Assembly: GCF_026191355.1 (NCBI RefSeq)
Contig: NZ_JAPHOQ010000012.1
Location: 1-64,000 of the forward strand
DNA: 64,000 bases
Direction: 5' to 3'
Source: Legionella sheltonii
GTDB lineage: Bacteria; Pseudomonadota; Gammaproteobacteria; Legionellales; Legionellaceae
Below, in pieces: positions 35,336-45,200 of the stretch. The notes under the pieces were generated by a model that did no database searches, was not told where the DNA came from, and saw only the letters and a program-made list of their open reading frames with translations. Position 1 is the stretch's first letter; every line of letters starts with the position of its first letter. The translations under genes and the position numbers were made by a program.

Positions 35336-35629
35336 ATGAGCAAAAAAAGAAACTATTACACGGCATCAAAAAAATCAAAGATAGCAGTTGCGGCAATTGA
35401 AGGAAAATTGACTCAGGCTCAACTGACCAGCGAATACGGTGTGCATCCTACCCAAATTAAAGCATGGAAGCAAACAGCATTGCAGGCTATTTCAGATGCT
35501 TTTTCCAATTCTCATGATAAGGATAAAAAAGAGCAAGCCGAGCTTGTTGGTGCTTTGTATGAGGAAATTGGTCGACTTCAAGCCCAATTATCATGGTTAA
35601 AAAAAAAGACTGCCACTGAGCTTGGATGA
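35336..35629 (+). CDS. IS3-family transposase OrfA
   Basis: A 97-residue protein with the helix-turn-helix DNA-binding fold of IS3 OrfA (KSKIAVAAIEGKLTQAQLTSEYG, in short form GKLTQAQLTSEYGVHPTQI) and a C-terminal leucine-zipper-like helix (ELVGALYEEIGRLQAQL). It ends in a nine-A run (35599-35607) and overlaps orfB by 8 bases. In this copy orfB lies in the +1 frame relative to orfA, whereas IS3 elements normally use -1 slippage to make the OrfAB fusion. Confidence 0.9.
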   Translation: MSKKRNYYTASKKSKIAVAAIEGKLTQAQLTSEYGVHPTQIKAWKQTALQAISDAFSNSHDKDKKEQAELVGALYEEIGRLQAQLSWLKKKTATELG

Positions 35630-36467
35630 AAAGCGTAAGCTGATTGATAGCAACGCTGAAATATCAATCCGAGAACAATGCATGCTACTCGGATTGAGTA
35701 TTTCCAGTTATTATTACAAAGCGTCTCCTATATCAGCAGAGGACGAGCGGCTCATGGCGCTGTTAGACGAGCATTATCTCCAGTATCCATGTGAAGGTAA
35801 AGTGAAGCGCGCACAATGGTTGTCCCTTGAAGTTGGCTATCCTGTTGGTAAACGACGCATCAAGAGACTCATGGAGGCTATGGGATTAGAAACCGTCTAC
35901 CCAAAGCCAAATACAAGCGTTCCCAATAAAGAGCACACCGTGTACCCCTATCTATTACGTGACATCGATATCACTAAGCCTAATCAGGTCTGGGCTGCTG
36001 ATATTACCTACGTGCGTATGAAGGGAGGCCATGTTTACTTGGTTGCCATCATGGACTGGTATAGTCGGTATGTGCTTCAATGGGCGGTGTCCCCAACATT
36101 AGAAGCAGAATTTTGTGTAGAGGCGCTAAAAAACGCGTTATTACAGGGGCGGTGTGATATTTTTAATACCGATCAGGGTGCTCAGTTCACGTCTAATGAT
36201 TGGATCAATACCTTGAAGGCCCACAAAATCTCTATCAGTATGGATGGGCGCGGCCGATACCTCGATAATATTTTCATAGAACGTTTATGGCGCAGTGTTA
36301 AGCAAGAAAAACTCTATCGGTATGATTTCGAAACAATCGAAGAGATAGAGCTGGAATTAGCTGAGTATTTTGAATATTATAACAACCGAAGACTCCATCA
36401 GTCTTTTGGATATTTAACACCAGCTCAAGTGTATTTCGGACACCCTAGTACGGTTTCTAAAACATAG
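35622..36467 (+). CDS. IS3-family transposase OrfB
   Basis: The catalytic integrase-like part, 281 aa, starting with TTG in the orfA overlap. The DDE triad lies in WAADITYVRMKGG (first Asp), FNTDQGAQFTS (second Asp) and NIFIERLWRSVKQE (Glu), followed by the usual YYNNRRLHQSFGYLTPAQVY end. All three acidic residues are present and the reading frame is intact. Confidence 0.92.
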   Translation: MDEKRKLIDSNAEISIREQCMLLGLSISSYYYKASPISAEDERLMALLDEHYLQYPCEGKVKRAQWLSLEVGYPVGKRRIKRLMEAMGLETVYPKPNTSVPNKEHTVYPYLLRDIDITKPNQVWAADITYVRMKGGHVYLVAIMDWYSRYVLQWAVSPTLEAEFCVEALKNALLQGRCDIFNTDQGAQFTSNDWINTLKAHKISISMDGRGRYLDNIFIERLWRSVKQEKLYRYDFETIEEIELELAEYFEYYNNRRLHQSFGYLTPAQVYFGHPSTVSKT

Positions 36468-36632
36468 TTCGGTGTGTCATGGCTTACCCACAGGGTCCAC
36501 AGGCCTATCCGAGACGATGAAGGCTCTACTGGCCTATGGACTTGTGGATAAGCCATTCTGTGAGAGCAGGAGTTAATAAACCAATTCGGAATAGCTCTTA
36601 TTTTTCCTGAATTTTGTTCCAGATTACCAGAC

Positions 36633-36929
36633 CTAGATTATTCTTATATCCACAAAAGCCAAAGCATAGTGTATGCCTTGTTTTAAATCCTCCTGAATTT
36701 TGTTAATTGCTTCTTGGCCTTGGCACGCTGATGTAAAAATAAATTTAGGTAAAAAGCATTCAATTTCAGGATTACCACGACCAGGTAAAGAGGGCTCATC
36801 ATCAAATAATTGTTTGTCTAAATGATTCAATTCCGACTTCGTATTTGATGCAGTTAAAACTTTAATAAAATCCTGATGTATCGATGGGTTATCATCAATA
36901 ATCATAATGTGTAATGGGATATCACTCAT
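36633..36929 (-). pseudogene. c-di-GMP regulator fragment: first half of the receiver domain
   Basis: The 5' end of the split response regulator. MIIDDNPSIHQDFIKVL holds the acidic pocket of a receiver; a longer than usual loop follows; and ALAFVDIR contains the phosphoacceptor Asp, two codons before the IS3 insertion, after which the element gives two foreign residues and a stop. Its start overlaps the end of the histidine kinase gene by 8 bases, showing translational coupling of kinase and regulator. Bases 36640-36644 are the right duplication ATTCT. Confidence 0.85.
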
Positions 36930-38349
36930 CAGGGCCTCCCTGTCTATAGGAGCTGTGGAAAATAGGTAAGTTCAATGTAAATCGAGCTCCATATCCTTCT
37001 CCTTTGCTTTCGGCTAAAAGCGAACCACCCATTTCTCGAGCTGATAACGCAGAGCTGTGTAAGCCAAAGCCATGACCATTTATTTTTGTTGTAAAACCAA
37101 AAGCAAAGATGCGTTGCAAATTTTCCGGATTAATGCCAACCCCATTATCTTCGACAATGAGTTGCATTAATTTTTTTTCTGTTTTTTGAATCGTTAATTT
37201 GATTTCTTTAATCGGAGAAGAAGTATTTTCTAAAAGGGAGTCTTTGGCATTTTGAATAAGGTTGACCAATATTTGCAGTAGCTTCGACTTATCAACAGTA
37301 ATTAAAGGCGCAGGTTTAAATTCTTTAATAATCTGGATGTTAGCATTTTTTGAGGAGCTCATCGTAATGTTGACTGCAGTTTCGAGTAATTCAGGAAGGT
37401 AGACTTGTTCATTTATACTCGATAAGCCGCTGATTGATTTTTGAGTATCTACTATTTGACTAATATGTCGTAAATCATTCTGTAAATTATCTACTTCAAT
37501 ATTATTTTTCTCATTTTCTTCTATGATAATTTTGGAAAGAGCTAGCAAGTATTGCGGAATGATCTTTCCTTTGGGATCATGGGATAAAAAATCTTTCAGA
37601 TCGAGTTGATGTTGCTCCATCATCTCCATAATTTTCAATAATTTTTGATAATAATCCAGATTCAAGCTGTTTTTTAAAAGAGCAATTGAAACATTGGAAC
37701 TATTCAAAATATTGCCAATATTATGCAAAATAGTGGTTGCTACTTCCGCCATCCCAGCCCGACGGGCAGTGGATGATATTTGCAGATTTAATTCTTTAAT
37801 TTTCTCTTCAGAAATTTTACTTTTATGAATATCGATAACGATTCCAGCAAGTTGTTTTTCGCCTTTCTGACATTGACAAATTATCCGATACCAATGGTAA
37901 TTTCCATCAGGGTTTCTTACACGTAACTCACATTCATAATCTACTCTATCTTTAAGAGCACGCTTTACTTTTTGTTCTAATTCAAATCGATCTTGCTCAT
38001 GAATTAAATTGATAAACTCACTTAGTGAAGGAGCCTTACGGCTAGGATTTAAATGGAATAGATTGAATAATTCATTGGACCAGATTGTTCGGTCGAGGAT
38101 GCCATCATAAGACCAATAGCCTAAACCAGCAATATGTTGGGCATATTCGAGTTTCTCATTCAAACTCATCATTTCTCTGGACGATATTTTTATAGAGCGT
38201 TCGTGCAAATAGCGTTCCTGCTCTGCTTCCAGATAAGTATTATTGACGCGTTGAATAAAAGTCTGCCACTGCTCATCAGTTTCTGGTCTTTTATCCTGAG
38301 CGATTTTTGAGTGTTCTAGTTGTCTCTTTAATAATTTATGAATTTCCAT
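36922..38349 (-). CDS. PAS-containing sensor histidine kinase, 475 aa
   Basis: A cytoplasmic kinase without membrane helices. An N-terminal helical region is followed by a PAS domain (about residues 70-185, IAGLGYWSYDG, VRNPDGNYHWYRI), a dimerisation helix with MAEVATTILHNIGNILNSS, whose His is the likely phosphorylation site, and a HATPase with NLIQNAKDSL, VEDNGVGINPENL and FGLHSSALSAREMGGSL. The HNIGNxLN type of phosphoacceptor helix is common in kinases encoded beside FIST proteins. It lies between the FIST gene (19 bases upstream) and the receiver-GGDEF-EAL gene (8-base overlap), so it should relay a FIST-sensed signal to c-di-GMP turnover. It is the only uninterrupted member of the operon. 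Confidence 0.88.
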   Translation of the reverse strand: MEIHKLLKRQLEHSKIAQDKRPETDEQWQTFIQRVNNTYLEAEQERYLHERSIKISSREMMSLNEKLEYAQHIAGLGYWSYDGILDRTIWSNELFNLFHLNPSRKAPSLSEFINLIHEQDRFELEQKVKRALKDRVDYECELRVRNPDGNYHWYRIICQCQKGEKQLAGIVIDIHKSKISEEKIKELNLQISSTARRAGMAEVATTILHNIGNILNSSNVSIALLKNSLNLDYYQKLLKIMEMMEQHQLDLKDFLSHDPKGKIIPQYLLALSKIIIEENEKNNIEVDNLQNDLRHISQIVDTQKSISGLSSINEQVYLPELLETAVNITMSSSKNANIQIIKEFKPAPLITVDKSKLLQILVNLIQNAKDSLLENTSSPIKEIKLTIQKTEKKLMQLIVEDNGVGINPENLQRIFAFGFTTKINGHGFGLHSSALSAREMGGSLLAESKGEGYGARFTLNLPIFHSSYRQGGPDE

Positions 38350-38368
38350 ATCATTCTTATTTTAATAA

Positions 38369-39277
38369 TTATGTTTCGTAAATCGTTGTAATCGTCATCG
38401 TTTGGTTATGTAATTCGCAATTTCCAACAGAAAAAGGTGATAATTCCCCATATGAATAAAAGCCAATCTGAGTCGAACCTTGAGGTAAAGCGGACATCGT
38501 TGATTCGATCTCTTCTTCTGTTCGTTCCCCTAAAAGCAGTCGTCTACCTACACAGCTGATGTCAATCGCTAAAACAGGACCTAATTCTTTTAAGTTGTCG
38601 TTGAGCATTAGTTTATTTGCTAGAAGACCTGCTTCATTAGCGCTATCGATTAATCGGTCAAAATTGGCCCTCATTAATTGCGCATGCCATCCTGTCGGAA
38701 TATCTCCTGCAAATACTAAGGATTGTTCTTGCTCATCAATGGCTAGGATTGTACGAACCAATTGGGTGTCATTATGGGCCTCAGGATTATTGATTGCTAA
38801 AGGATAAAGCAACCCTGAAGAGGGCAGTCCAGAAGCCTTTTCACCTAAATATTCCTTATAAAGTTGCAAAGCAGGTTGATAATCTAACTCATATAAGACA
38901 TTAGCTTCTGAACGCGTAACTCGGCGAACAGGACCAAAAATATCCCATCCTCCCTTAGAGGCGTGTCCAACATGAACATCGGAACCATAAAAACCTACGG
39001 CTACAACATAATGATCAAGAATTTTATCATTTAAAATGGTCCATGTTTTTTTGAAATCACTGCCATCACCTGCTAATCCACCGGTAATAATGAGTTTGTG
39101 AGTCCCATTTGCTGTATTCAATCCTTCTACTAATTCAGAACCATTTACATTAAGTCCATCAGACAAGATAAAGATGCTGTGTAGATCATCAGCTTTTAAT
39201 TGTTCAGCTATTAATTTACCTGTATGTTCTGAGTCTTTACTGTGATTTACCTCTGCTTTTGCAATTTTTAACTCATG
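38369..39277 (-). pseudogene. FIST protein fragment: FIST_C portion
   Basis: The 3' part of a FIST-domain sensor split by an IS701/IS4-like element. Coding sequence from 39273 reads HELKIAKAEVNHSKDSE, then IFILSDGLNVNGSELVEGL (N-domain end) and the FIST_C domain with LLYPLAINNPEAHNDTQLVR, GDIPTGWHAQLMRA and the terminal GFYSYGELSPF. FIST domains are thought to sense small ligands, possibly amino acids. Without the first 90 residues the fragment has no natural start; a TTG at 39166 could begin a partial protein. With the 5' part at 40414-40684 the restored protein has 391 residues, the usual length. Confidence 0.87.
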
Positions 39278-40413
39278 TTACGCACGATCTATTTTAAGCA
39301 GCCATATTTTTAAGCTCCCGCCATGCAAGCTGATTTGCTCTAAGGATCAATCTGTACTTAATGGCAAAATGATTTAATTGAGTTTTTATCTTCAACAATT
39401 CCAGCTTGCAGTATGCAATAATAGAAGCATAAATATGATTACACTGAGTTTTAACGGTTCGAGTGGGCGACTTGGTTAAGCTTGCATTTTGCTTAATTGA
39501 TTTGTGATACTCTTCAATCCGCCACCGTTTCTGGTACACTTCATAAAGACGTTCGGCACTACTTGGCATGTCATTAGAAACAAGATAGAGAATTCCTGTT
39601 GAACCGTTTTCGTTTTTGAACACTTTTTTCAGGAGCCTCACGGGGAAGTCTAGGCCTTTAAGCCAGACTGTGTGGGCTACATCCTCTTCTAATTCTAAAG
39701 CTCTTACTTGTTGGTACCGTCCGTTTTTGGCCTCGTTTTCAGATAAAGCTAACGTGCGGTTAGATTTAATCCCAATGATAAACGATTTTTGAAGGTCTTT
39801 ATGGATGTGAACCATATTGGCCTTCGAGCCAAACCAGTTGTCTGCAAGCACATAATCAAACATCACTTTATTGGTAATGGCCTGAGTAATCAGGTTTTGA
39901 AATAATTGATTTTTGGTAACCGATGATTTTCTTCTGGCTTGTTTGGTTTTAATATCACAATAGGCAACATCTTTTTTAATCACCTCATACCCTATGGGTA
40001 CACTGAAGTCAGCATAGCGAACCATGCATGACAAGATGTTGATTCCTTTGAGCACGCTCCCTTTAGCATGAGAGTAATGCCAACAATTAATTTCATTCTC
40101 ATCCGTGTAGGGTTTCTCTTCGATGGAGTCATCCAGTATTAAGACACCACCAACCGTTTCTTGCGACCTCACTGGCTTTTTTACATAGCGCCAAAGGGAT
40201 TTTGAATCAAAAGACTCAAAACGAAGAAATCGAGTCACCTTGTCATGCGCAAATGCTCCATCAACCAAATCAGATAATCCGGTGGCTGTCGCATATTTGT
40301 TCTGACAAATTAAATAATCACTATAAAGATCAAGCATATCCATTTAACTTCCTCCCTAAAATAAGGACGAAATTCTAATGCTTTTTATTCAAACTACAAG
40401 GTCATGTGCGTAA
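39278..40413 (-). mobile_element. IS701/IS4-superfamily insertion sequence, 1136 bp
   Basis: The ends share TTACGCAC read inward (left TTACGCACGATC, right TTACGCACATGACC). A 4-bp CATG duplication lies at 39274-39277 and 40414-40417. The target ACTCATGAGTT is itself palindromic, which makes the inverted repeats look longer than they are. A single full-length transposase gene fills the element. Its size, 4-bp duplication and transposase type fit IS701-like elements. Confidence 0.85.
39294..40343 (-). CDS. IS701/IS4-like transposase, 349 aa
   Basis: A DDE transposase of the IS4 superfamily. GGVLILDDSIEEKPY carries the first Asp, YVLADNWFGSKANM the second, and YQKRWRIEEYHKSIKQN is the Y-R-E-K signature with the catalytic Glu. 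The frame is complete from ATG 40343 to the stop at 39294, so the element may be active. Confidence 0.9.
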   Translation of the reverse strand: MDMLDLYSDYLICQNKYATATGLSDLVDGAFAHDKVTRFLRFESFDSKSLWRYVKKPVRSQETVGGVLILDDSIEEKPYTDENEINCWHYSHAKGSVLKGINILSCMVRYADFSVPIGYEVIKKDVAYCDIKTKQARRKSSVTKNQLFQNLITQAITNKVMFDYVLADNWFGSKANMVHIHKDLQKSFIIGIKSNRTLALSENEAKNGRYQQVRALELEEDVAHTVWLKGLDFPVRLLKKVFKNENGSTGILYLVSNDMPSSAERLYEVYQKRWRIEEYHKSIKQNASLTKSPTRTVKTQCNHIYASIIAYCKLELLKIKTQLNHFAIKYRLILRANQLAWRELKNMAA

Positions 40414-40684
40414 CATGAGTTTTTAATGCTGTTTTGGTAAATTTGACCACAGCAACGGTAATGCTGTGGTCAAAAAGATCATCACCATAAATTTCGCCTG
40501 CTGTGGAGCAACCTATGACTTTTGATTTGCAATAAAAATTCGATAATTGAATAATCGGTTCTTGAAAATCAATGAACTCTGGTGCTGCAAAAATAAGCAC
40601 TAAGGTGTTCTCTGAGTCTAGATCGGGAAACTCTTCCAAGTTCCATCCTTTATTCCTGAGGAATTGAAAGGTTTTTATTTCCAT
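40394..40684 (-). pseudogene. FIST protein fragment: N-terminal FIST domain
   Basis: The 5' part of the interrupted FIST gene. From ATG 40684 (MEIKTFQF, ribosome site GGAGAG 5 bases upstream) it runs through NTLVLIFAAPEFIDF and the family motif KVIGCSTAGEIYGD to KFTKTALKTH, where the IS element enters; seven IS-derived residues and a stop follow. An upstream in-frame start at 40834 is unlikely because it would overlap the promoter region of the divergent efflux operon. This gene headed the FIST-kinase-regulator operon. Confidence 0.85.
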
Positions 40685-40886
40685 ATTCTCTCCTGAGCGA
40701 AATAACCATGGGCAATAAAAAGTCTTTTTTATTAGTATAGTGTCAATTTTAGTTTTTTTCTTAAACAACAGGACGTATCTTAAGACACAAATGGGCGTGA
40801 CCTGTCTTTCATTAGATTTTTTTGCTACCCTCATGAAAATTCGTTATGATGACTTTCTTCATTTTCGCTCAAGGAAACTGGTTTTT

Positions 40887-42269
40887 ATGGAAGAAAAAAA
40901 ATCACCTACGAAGCATAATCAAACGGTGATTTCTAGGCGTTGGCAAGAACGTGTTTCAGCAGATAATTTCTTAGGACTAGTCATCCTTTGCATTACTTTG
41001 GTTGCAGCATTATGGCTTTATATCGCCACTAAAAAATCAAAAAATACGGCTCCCAAACCTATTCCTGTTGTTGCTGGAATTTCTTCCACTCGTGATGTAC
41101 CCATTTATGCTCCAGCACTGGGTACGGTAACGCCGGTTTATACAGTGACAGTGCAAACCCAAATCAATGGGTTATTAATGAAAGTCCTTTTTAAAGAAGG
41201 GCAGTTGGTTAAGAAAGGGGAGCTACTTGCCCAAATTGATCAACGTCCTTATGAGGCATTGCTTACTCAATATGAAGGGGATCTCAAGCGGGATTCGGCG
41301 CTATTAGCCAATGCCCGAATTGACTTAAAACGTTATCAAAAATTATGGAAAGAAGACTCTATTTCCCAACAAACCCTAGCGACCCAGCAATCACTTGTAG
41401 AGCAATATGAGGGTAATGTTAAAACTGATTTAGGCTTGATTCAGAGTACTAAAATCAATCTTATCTATTGTAATATCACTTCCCCAATCGATGGGCGAAT
41501 CGGTTTGCGCTTGGTTGACCCCGGTAATTTTGTGCAAACGTCAAATACCCAAGGTATTGCAGTGATCACGACACATAATCCCATTACCGTAATTTTCCCT
41601 GTTGCGGAGGATTATGTGCCAAAAATTGCACCTCAGGCTTATGCTGGAAAAGAGATGCAAGTGAAAGTTTATGATCGACAACAGAAGACCTTGCTGGGAA
41701 TAGGGAAATTGTTGGCTTTGGATAACCAAATCAGTACAACTACCGGAACAGTAAGGCTAAGAGGGATTTTTAACAATGAAAAAAATAAATTATTTCCAAA
41801 TCAATTTGTTAATGTAAAAATTTTAATTGAAACCTTGAAACAAGTGACCGTTGTGCCCACGGCGGCAATACAACACGCAACCAAAAAAGATTTTATTTAT
41901 GTGATTCATGCAAATAATACCGTGACTGCACAAACTGTGGTTATGGGTCCCACCAGTGGTGATTATACTGTAATCAAAAGCGGTGTGCTGCCAGGCCAAA
42001 AAGTAGTTGTAAATGGGGCCGATAAATTAATGGATGGCTCGGCGGTATTTGTCCAAAATGAGCATTCCAGCAAGCCACTTCAAAAAGCAGGTAATAAACC
42101 TCTATCTAAATTCGCTTTGGACAGACCAGTGTTAGGAGGAGCAAAACACATAACCGGAATGTATACCTCAGTACATGAGGATTCGAGTACTGTACCGAAG
42201 ACGCAGTGGACCTCTGCAATAGAGATTCGAGAGAGGCCTAATGAATCCATAACCCGCAATATCACATGA
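40887..42269 (+). CDS. mdtA: RND efflux periplasmic adaptor (MdtA-like)
   Basis: The membrane-fusion protein that links the inner-membrane pump to the outer-membrane channel. It has an N-terminal membrane anchor (FLGLVILCITLVAALWLYIA), a lipoyl/barrel-sandwich half (VQTQINGLLMKVLFKEGQLVKKGELLAQID), an alpha-hairpin (about 130-190) and the second half with TSPIDGRIGLRLVDPGNFV. The C-terminal 65 residues after the membrane-proximal domain are an extra, poorly conserved tail. ATG 40887 (MEEKKSP) with AAGGA upstream is chosen over 40740, which would prepend 49 non-homologous residues. The gene ends with an ATGA overlap onto the first pump gene. The divergent FIST operon starts 202 bases away. Confidence 0.92.
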   Translation: MEEKKSPTKHNQTVISRRWQERVSADNFLGLVILCITLVAALWLYIATKKSKNTAPKPIPVVAGISSTRDVPIYAPALGTVTPVYTVTVQTQINGLLMKVLFKEGQLVKKGELLAQIDQRPYEALLTQYEGDLKRDSALLANARIDLKRYQKLWKEDSISQQTLATQQSLVEQYEGNVKTDLGLIQSTKINLIYCNITSPIDGRIGLRLVDPGNFVQTSNTQGIAVITTHNPITVIFPVAEDYVPKIAPQAYAGKEMQVKVYDRQQKTLLGIGKLLALDNQISTTTGTVRLRGIFNNEKNKLFPNQFVNVKILIETLKQVTVVPTAAIQHATKKDFIYVIHANNTVTAQTVVMGPTSGDYTVIKSGVLPGQKVVVNGADKLMDGSAVFVQNEHSSKPLQKAGNKPLSKFALDRPVLGGAKHITGMYTSVHEDSSTVPKTQWTSAIEIRERPNESITRNIT

Positions 42270-45200
42270 GTATTTCAGGCCCCTTTATTGCAAGAGCTAT
42301 AGCCACCTCATTGTTAATGTTCGCTATTTTCTTGAGCGGAGTCCTTTCTTATAAATTGTTGCCTGTTTCGGCCTTGCCTGATGTGGAATATCCCACCATT
42401 CAAGTATCTACTTTTTATCCAGGAGCGAGTCCATACGTGATGAGCACCACGGTTACTGCACCACTTGAGCGACAATTTGGACAAATGCCAGGCTTGGAGC
42501 AAATGACCTCAAATAGTTCATATGGTTCATCGATTATTACGTTACAGTTTAAACTCGATCTCTCATTAGATGTTGCCGAACAAGAAGTCCAACAATCAAT
42601 CAATGCAGCGAGTAGTTATTTACCTGCTGATTTACCAAATCCCCCCGTTTATAGCAAAGTAAACCCAGCAGATACACCAATTCTTAGTTTAGCATTGACT
42701 TCAAAAACGATCCCTTTAACACAAGTTGAGGATTATGCTGAGACTCGTTTGGTTCCAAAAATTTCTCAATTAACCGGTGTGGGATTAGTCAGTTTGGGAG
42801 GAGGGCATCGGCCTGCAGTACGTATTCAAGCTAACCCCAATGCATTATCTGCTTATGGATTAACTCTAGAAGATCTGCGCGCTATTGTTATGGCTTCAAA
42901 TGTGAATACAGCAAAAGGGAGTTTTTCTGGCCCTCGGTTGGCATATACAATTAATTCAAATGATCAATTGTTGTCAGCAGAAGCGTACCGTCCTCTTATT
43001 GTATCTTATCAAAATGGTGCTCCAGTTCGTTTATCTGATATAGCTCATGTCATAGATGGCGCGGAAAATACCATGCAGGAAGCATGGATGAACAATGAGC
43101 CTGCGATTATTGTAAACGTTCAAAGGCAACCTGGGGCTAATGTGATTGAAGTGGCTCAACGGGTTAAACATCTATTGAGTCGAATGCAATCCGCAATTCC
43201 TGCGGGAATGGAAATTAAGGTACTTACTGACCGTACTCTTAGCATTCAGGCATCGGTAAAAAATGTTCAATTCGAATTACTATTGTCTGTAGCGTTGGTG
43301 GTTATGGTCATTTTTCTTTTCTTACGAAAATTACCTGCAACGATTATTCCCAGTATTTCAGTACCTTTGGCGCTGGTAGGTACTCTGGGGCTAATGTACT
43401 TATTAGGATTCAGTCTTAACAATCTGACTTTAATGGGATTGACTATTGCAGCAGGGTTTGTGGTCGACGATGCGATTGTGATGATTGAAAATATTATGCG
43501 CTACATTGAGCATGGTGAAAAACCATTAGTCGCCGCGGTAAAAGGAGCAGAACAAATTGGTTTTACAATAATTTCATTGTCTATATCACTGATTGCGGTT
43601 CTCATTCCTTTGTTGTTTATGGGGGATGTTGTAGGTAGATTATTTCGAGAATTTGCTTTGACTTTAACGATAACGATTGCAATTTCTGCATTCGTTTCCT
43701 TAACCTTGACTCCAATGTTGTGTTCTCGCATTTTAAAACCAGAAAGCGAAAGCAAAAGTAATGACTTACAAAAATTTCTCGAAAGAAATTTAAACTATCT
43801 TATTGAACAATATAAATTGTCTTTGCGTTGGGTTTTATCACGCCAACCACTAATTCTAGTCATTTTCTTTGTTACCATAATTATCACTGGGATTTTGTTA
43901 TTTCTTATTCCTAAAGGTTTTTTCCCTATTCAAGATACTGGGGTGATTCAAGGGATTTCTGTTGCGGCTGACTCCGTTTCATTTCAAGAAATGGCGAATC
44001 GTCAGAAAGCTTTAGCAAAAGCGGTACTTTCTGATCCTGCTGTAGAAAGTTTGTCTTCATTTATTGGAATTGATGGGACCAATATAACTTTAAATAGTGG
44101 GCGGATTCTTATTAATCTTAAACCTTTTGATGAACGTCCCGGTGTGGCTGAAGTCATAAGCCGATTGCAATCTAAGGTAAGAAATGTGGTTGGTGCAACA
44201 TTGTACATGCAGCCAGTCCAGGATTTAACGATAGATACGTTAACAAGTCGCACTGAGTTTCAATACAGTGTGAATGGACCTGACCTTCAGGAAGTGACCC
44301 AATGGTCAAAATTAATGTTGCAACGCATGCAAAAGTTACCGGCGTTAAAAGATGTCAACTCGGATCAACAAAATCTAGGTTTGGTCACCGAATTGAATGT
44401 TGACCGTGATACGGCATATCGCCTCGGAATCAGCATGCAAATGGTTGATGATACCCTTTATGATTCATTTGGCCAGCGGCAAATATCGACTATGTTTACC
44501 CAACGAAACCAATATCGAGTTGTTTTGGAGGTTTTGCCTGAGTTACAAAAGGAACCCATTGCCTTTGATAATATCTATATCAATTCCACAGTCTATAATT
44601 CTTCTCCTCGTACTTCCTCAGTAACGAACGCCTCAAGTCCAGGGATAAATTATCCAACGGTTAATTCATTAGGAGCGCTTATTACCCCAGGCTCGGTATC
44701 CTCATCTATAACTACATCCAGTGGCTCAGTTCCTATTAAGACTATTGCCAGTGTGAAACAAACTGTAGGGCCATTAGTCATTGCCCATAAGGACCAATTT
44801 CCATCAGCTACACTTTCTTTCAATCTCTCTAAGAATGGTTCATTAGGAGAGGCAGTAAAACAAATCGATGAGATGAGGAAAAATCTTGATTTACCTCTGA
44901 GTATAACTGCTGATTTCCAAGGGACGGCAAAAAGCTTTCAAAATGCGCTTGCGAATGAAGGATGGTTGATTGTTGCTGCAGTTGTCGTCGTGTATATTGT
45001 TTTGGGAGTGCTTTATGAAAGCTATATCCATCCCTTAACTATTTTGTCTACATTACCCTCAGCTACAATGGGTGCTTTGTTAGCATTGTATCTCACCAAT
45101 AATGAGTTCAGTATTATTGCTTTAATCGCCATTATTTTATTAATCGGTATTGTATTAAAAAATGCCATTATGATGATTGACTTTGCGCTTGAACAAGAGC

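Larger units (their letters stand above)
35261..36639 (+). mobile_element. IS3-family insertion sequence, 1379 bp
   Basis: Two overlapping transposase genes are framed by long imperfect inverted repeats of about 50 bp. Reading inward, the ends are GATATAGGCGCGG... and AATCTAGGTCTGG..., which align without gaps as far as a shared AAGAGCTATTC. A 5-bp duplication ATTCT flanks the element. It lies in the receiver domain of a c-di-GMP regulator. After orfB, about 130 bases with a CTTGTGGATAAGCC-type inverted stretch lead to the right end. Confidence 0.85.
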
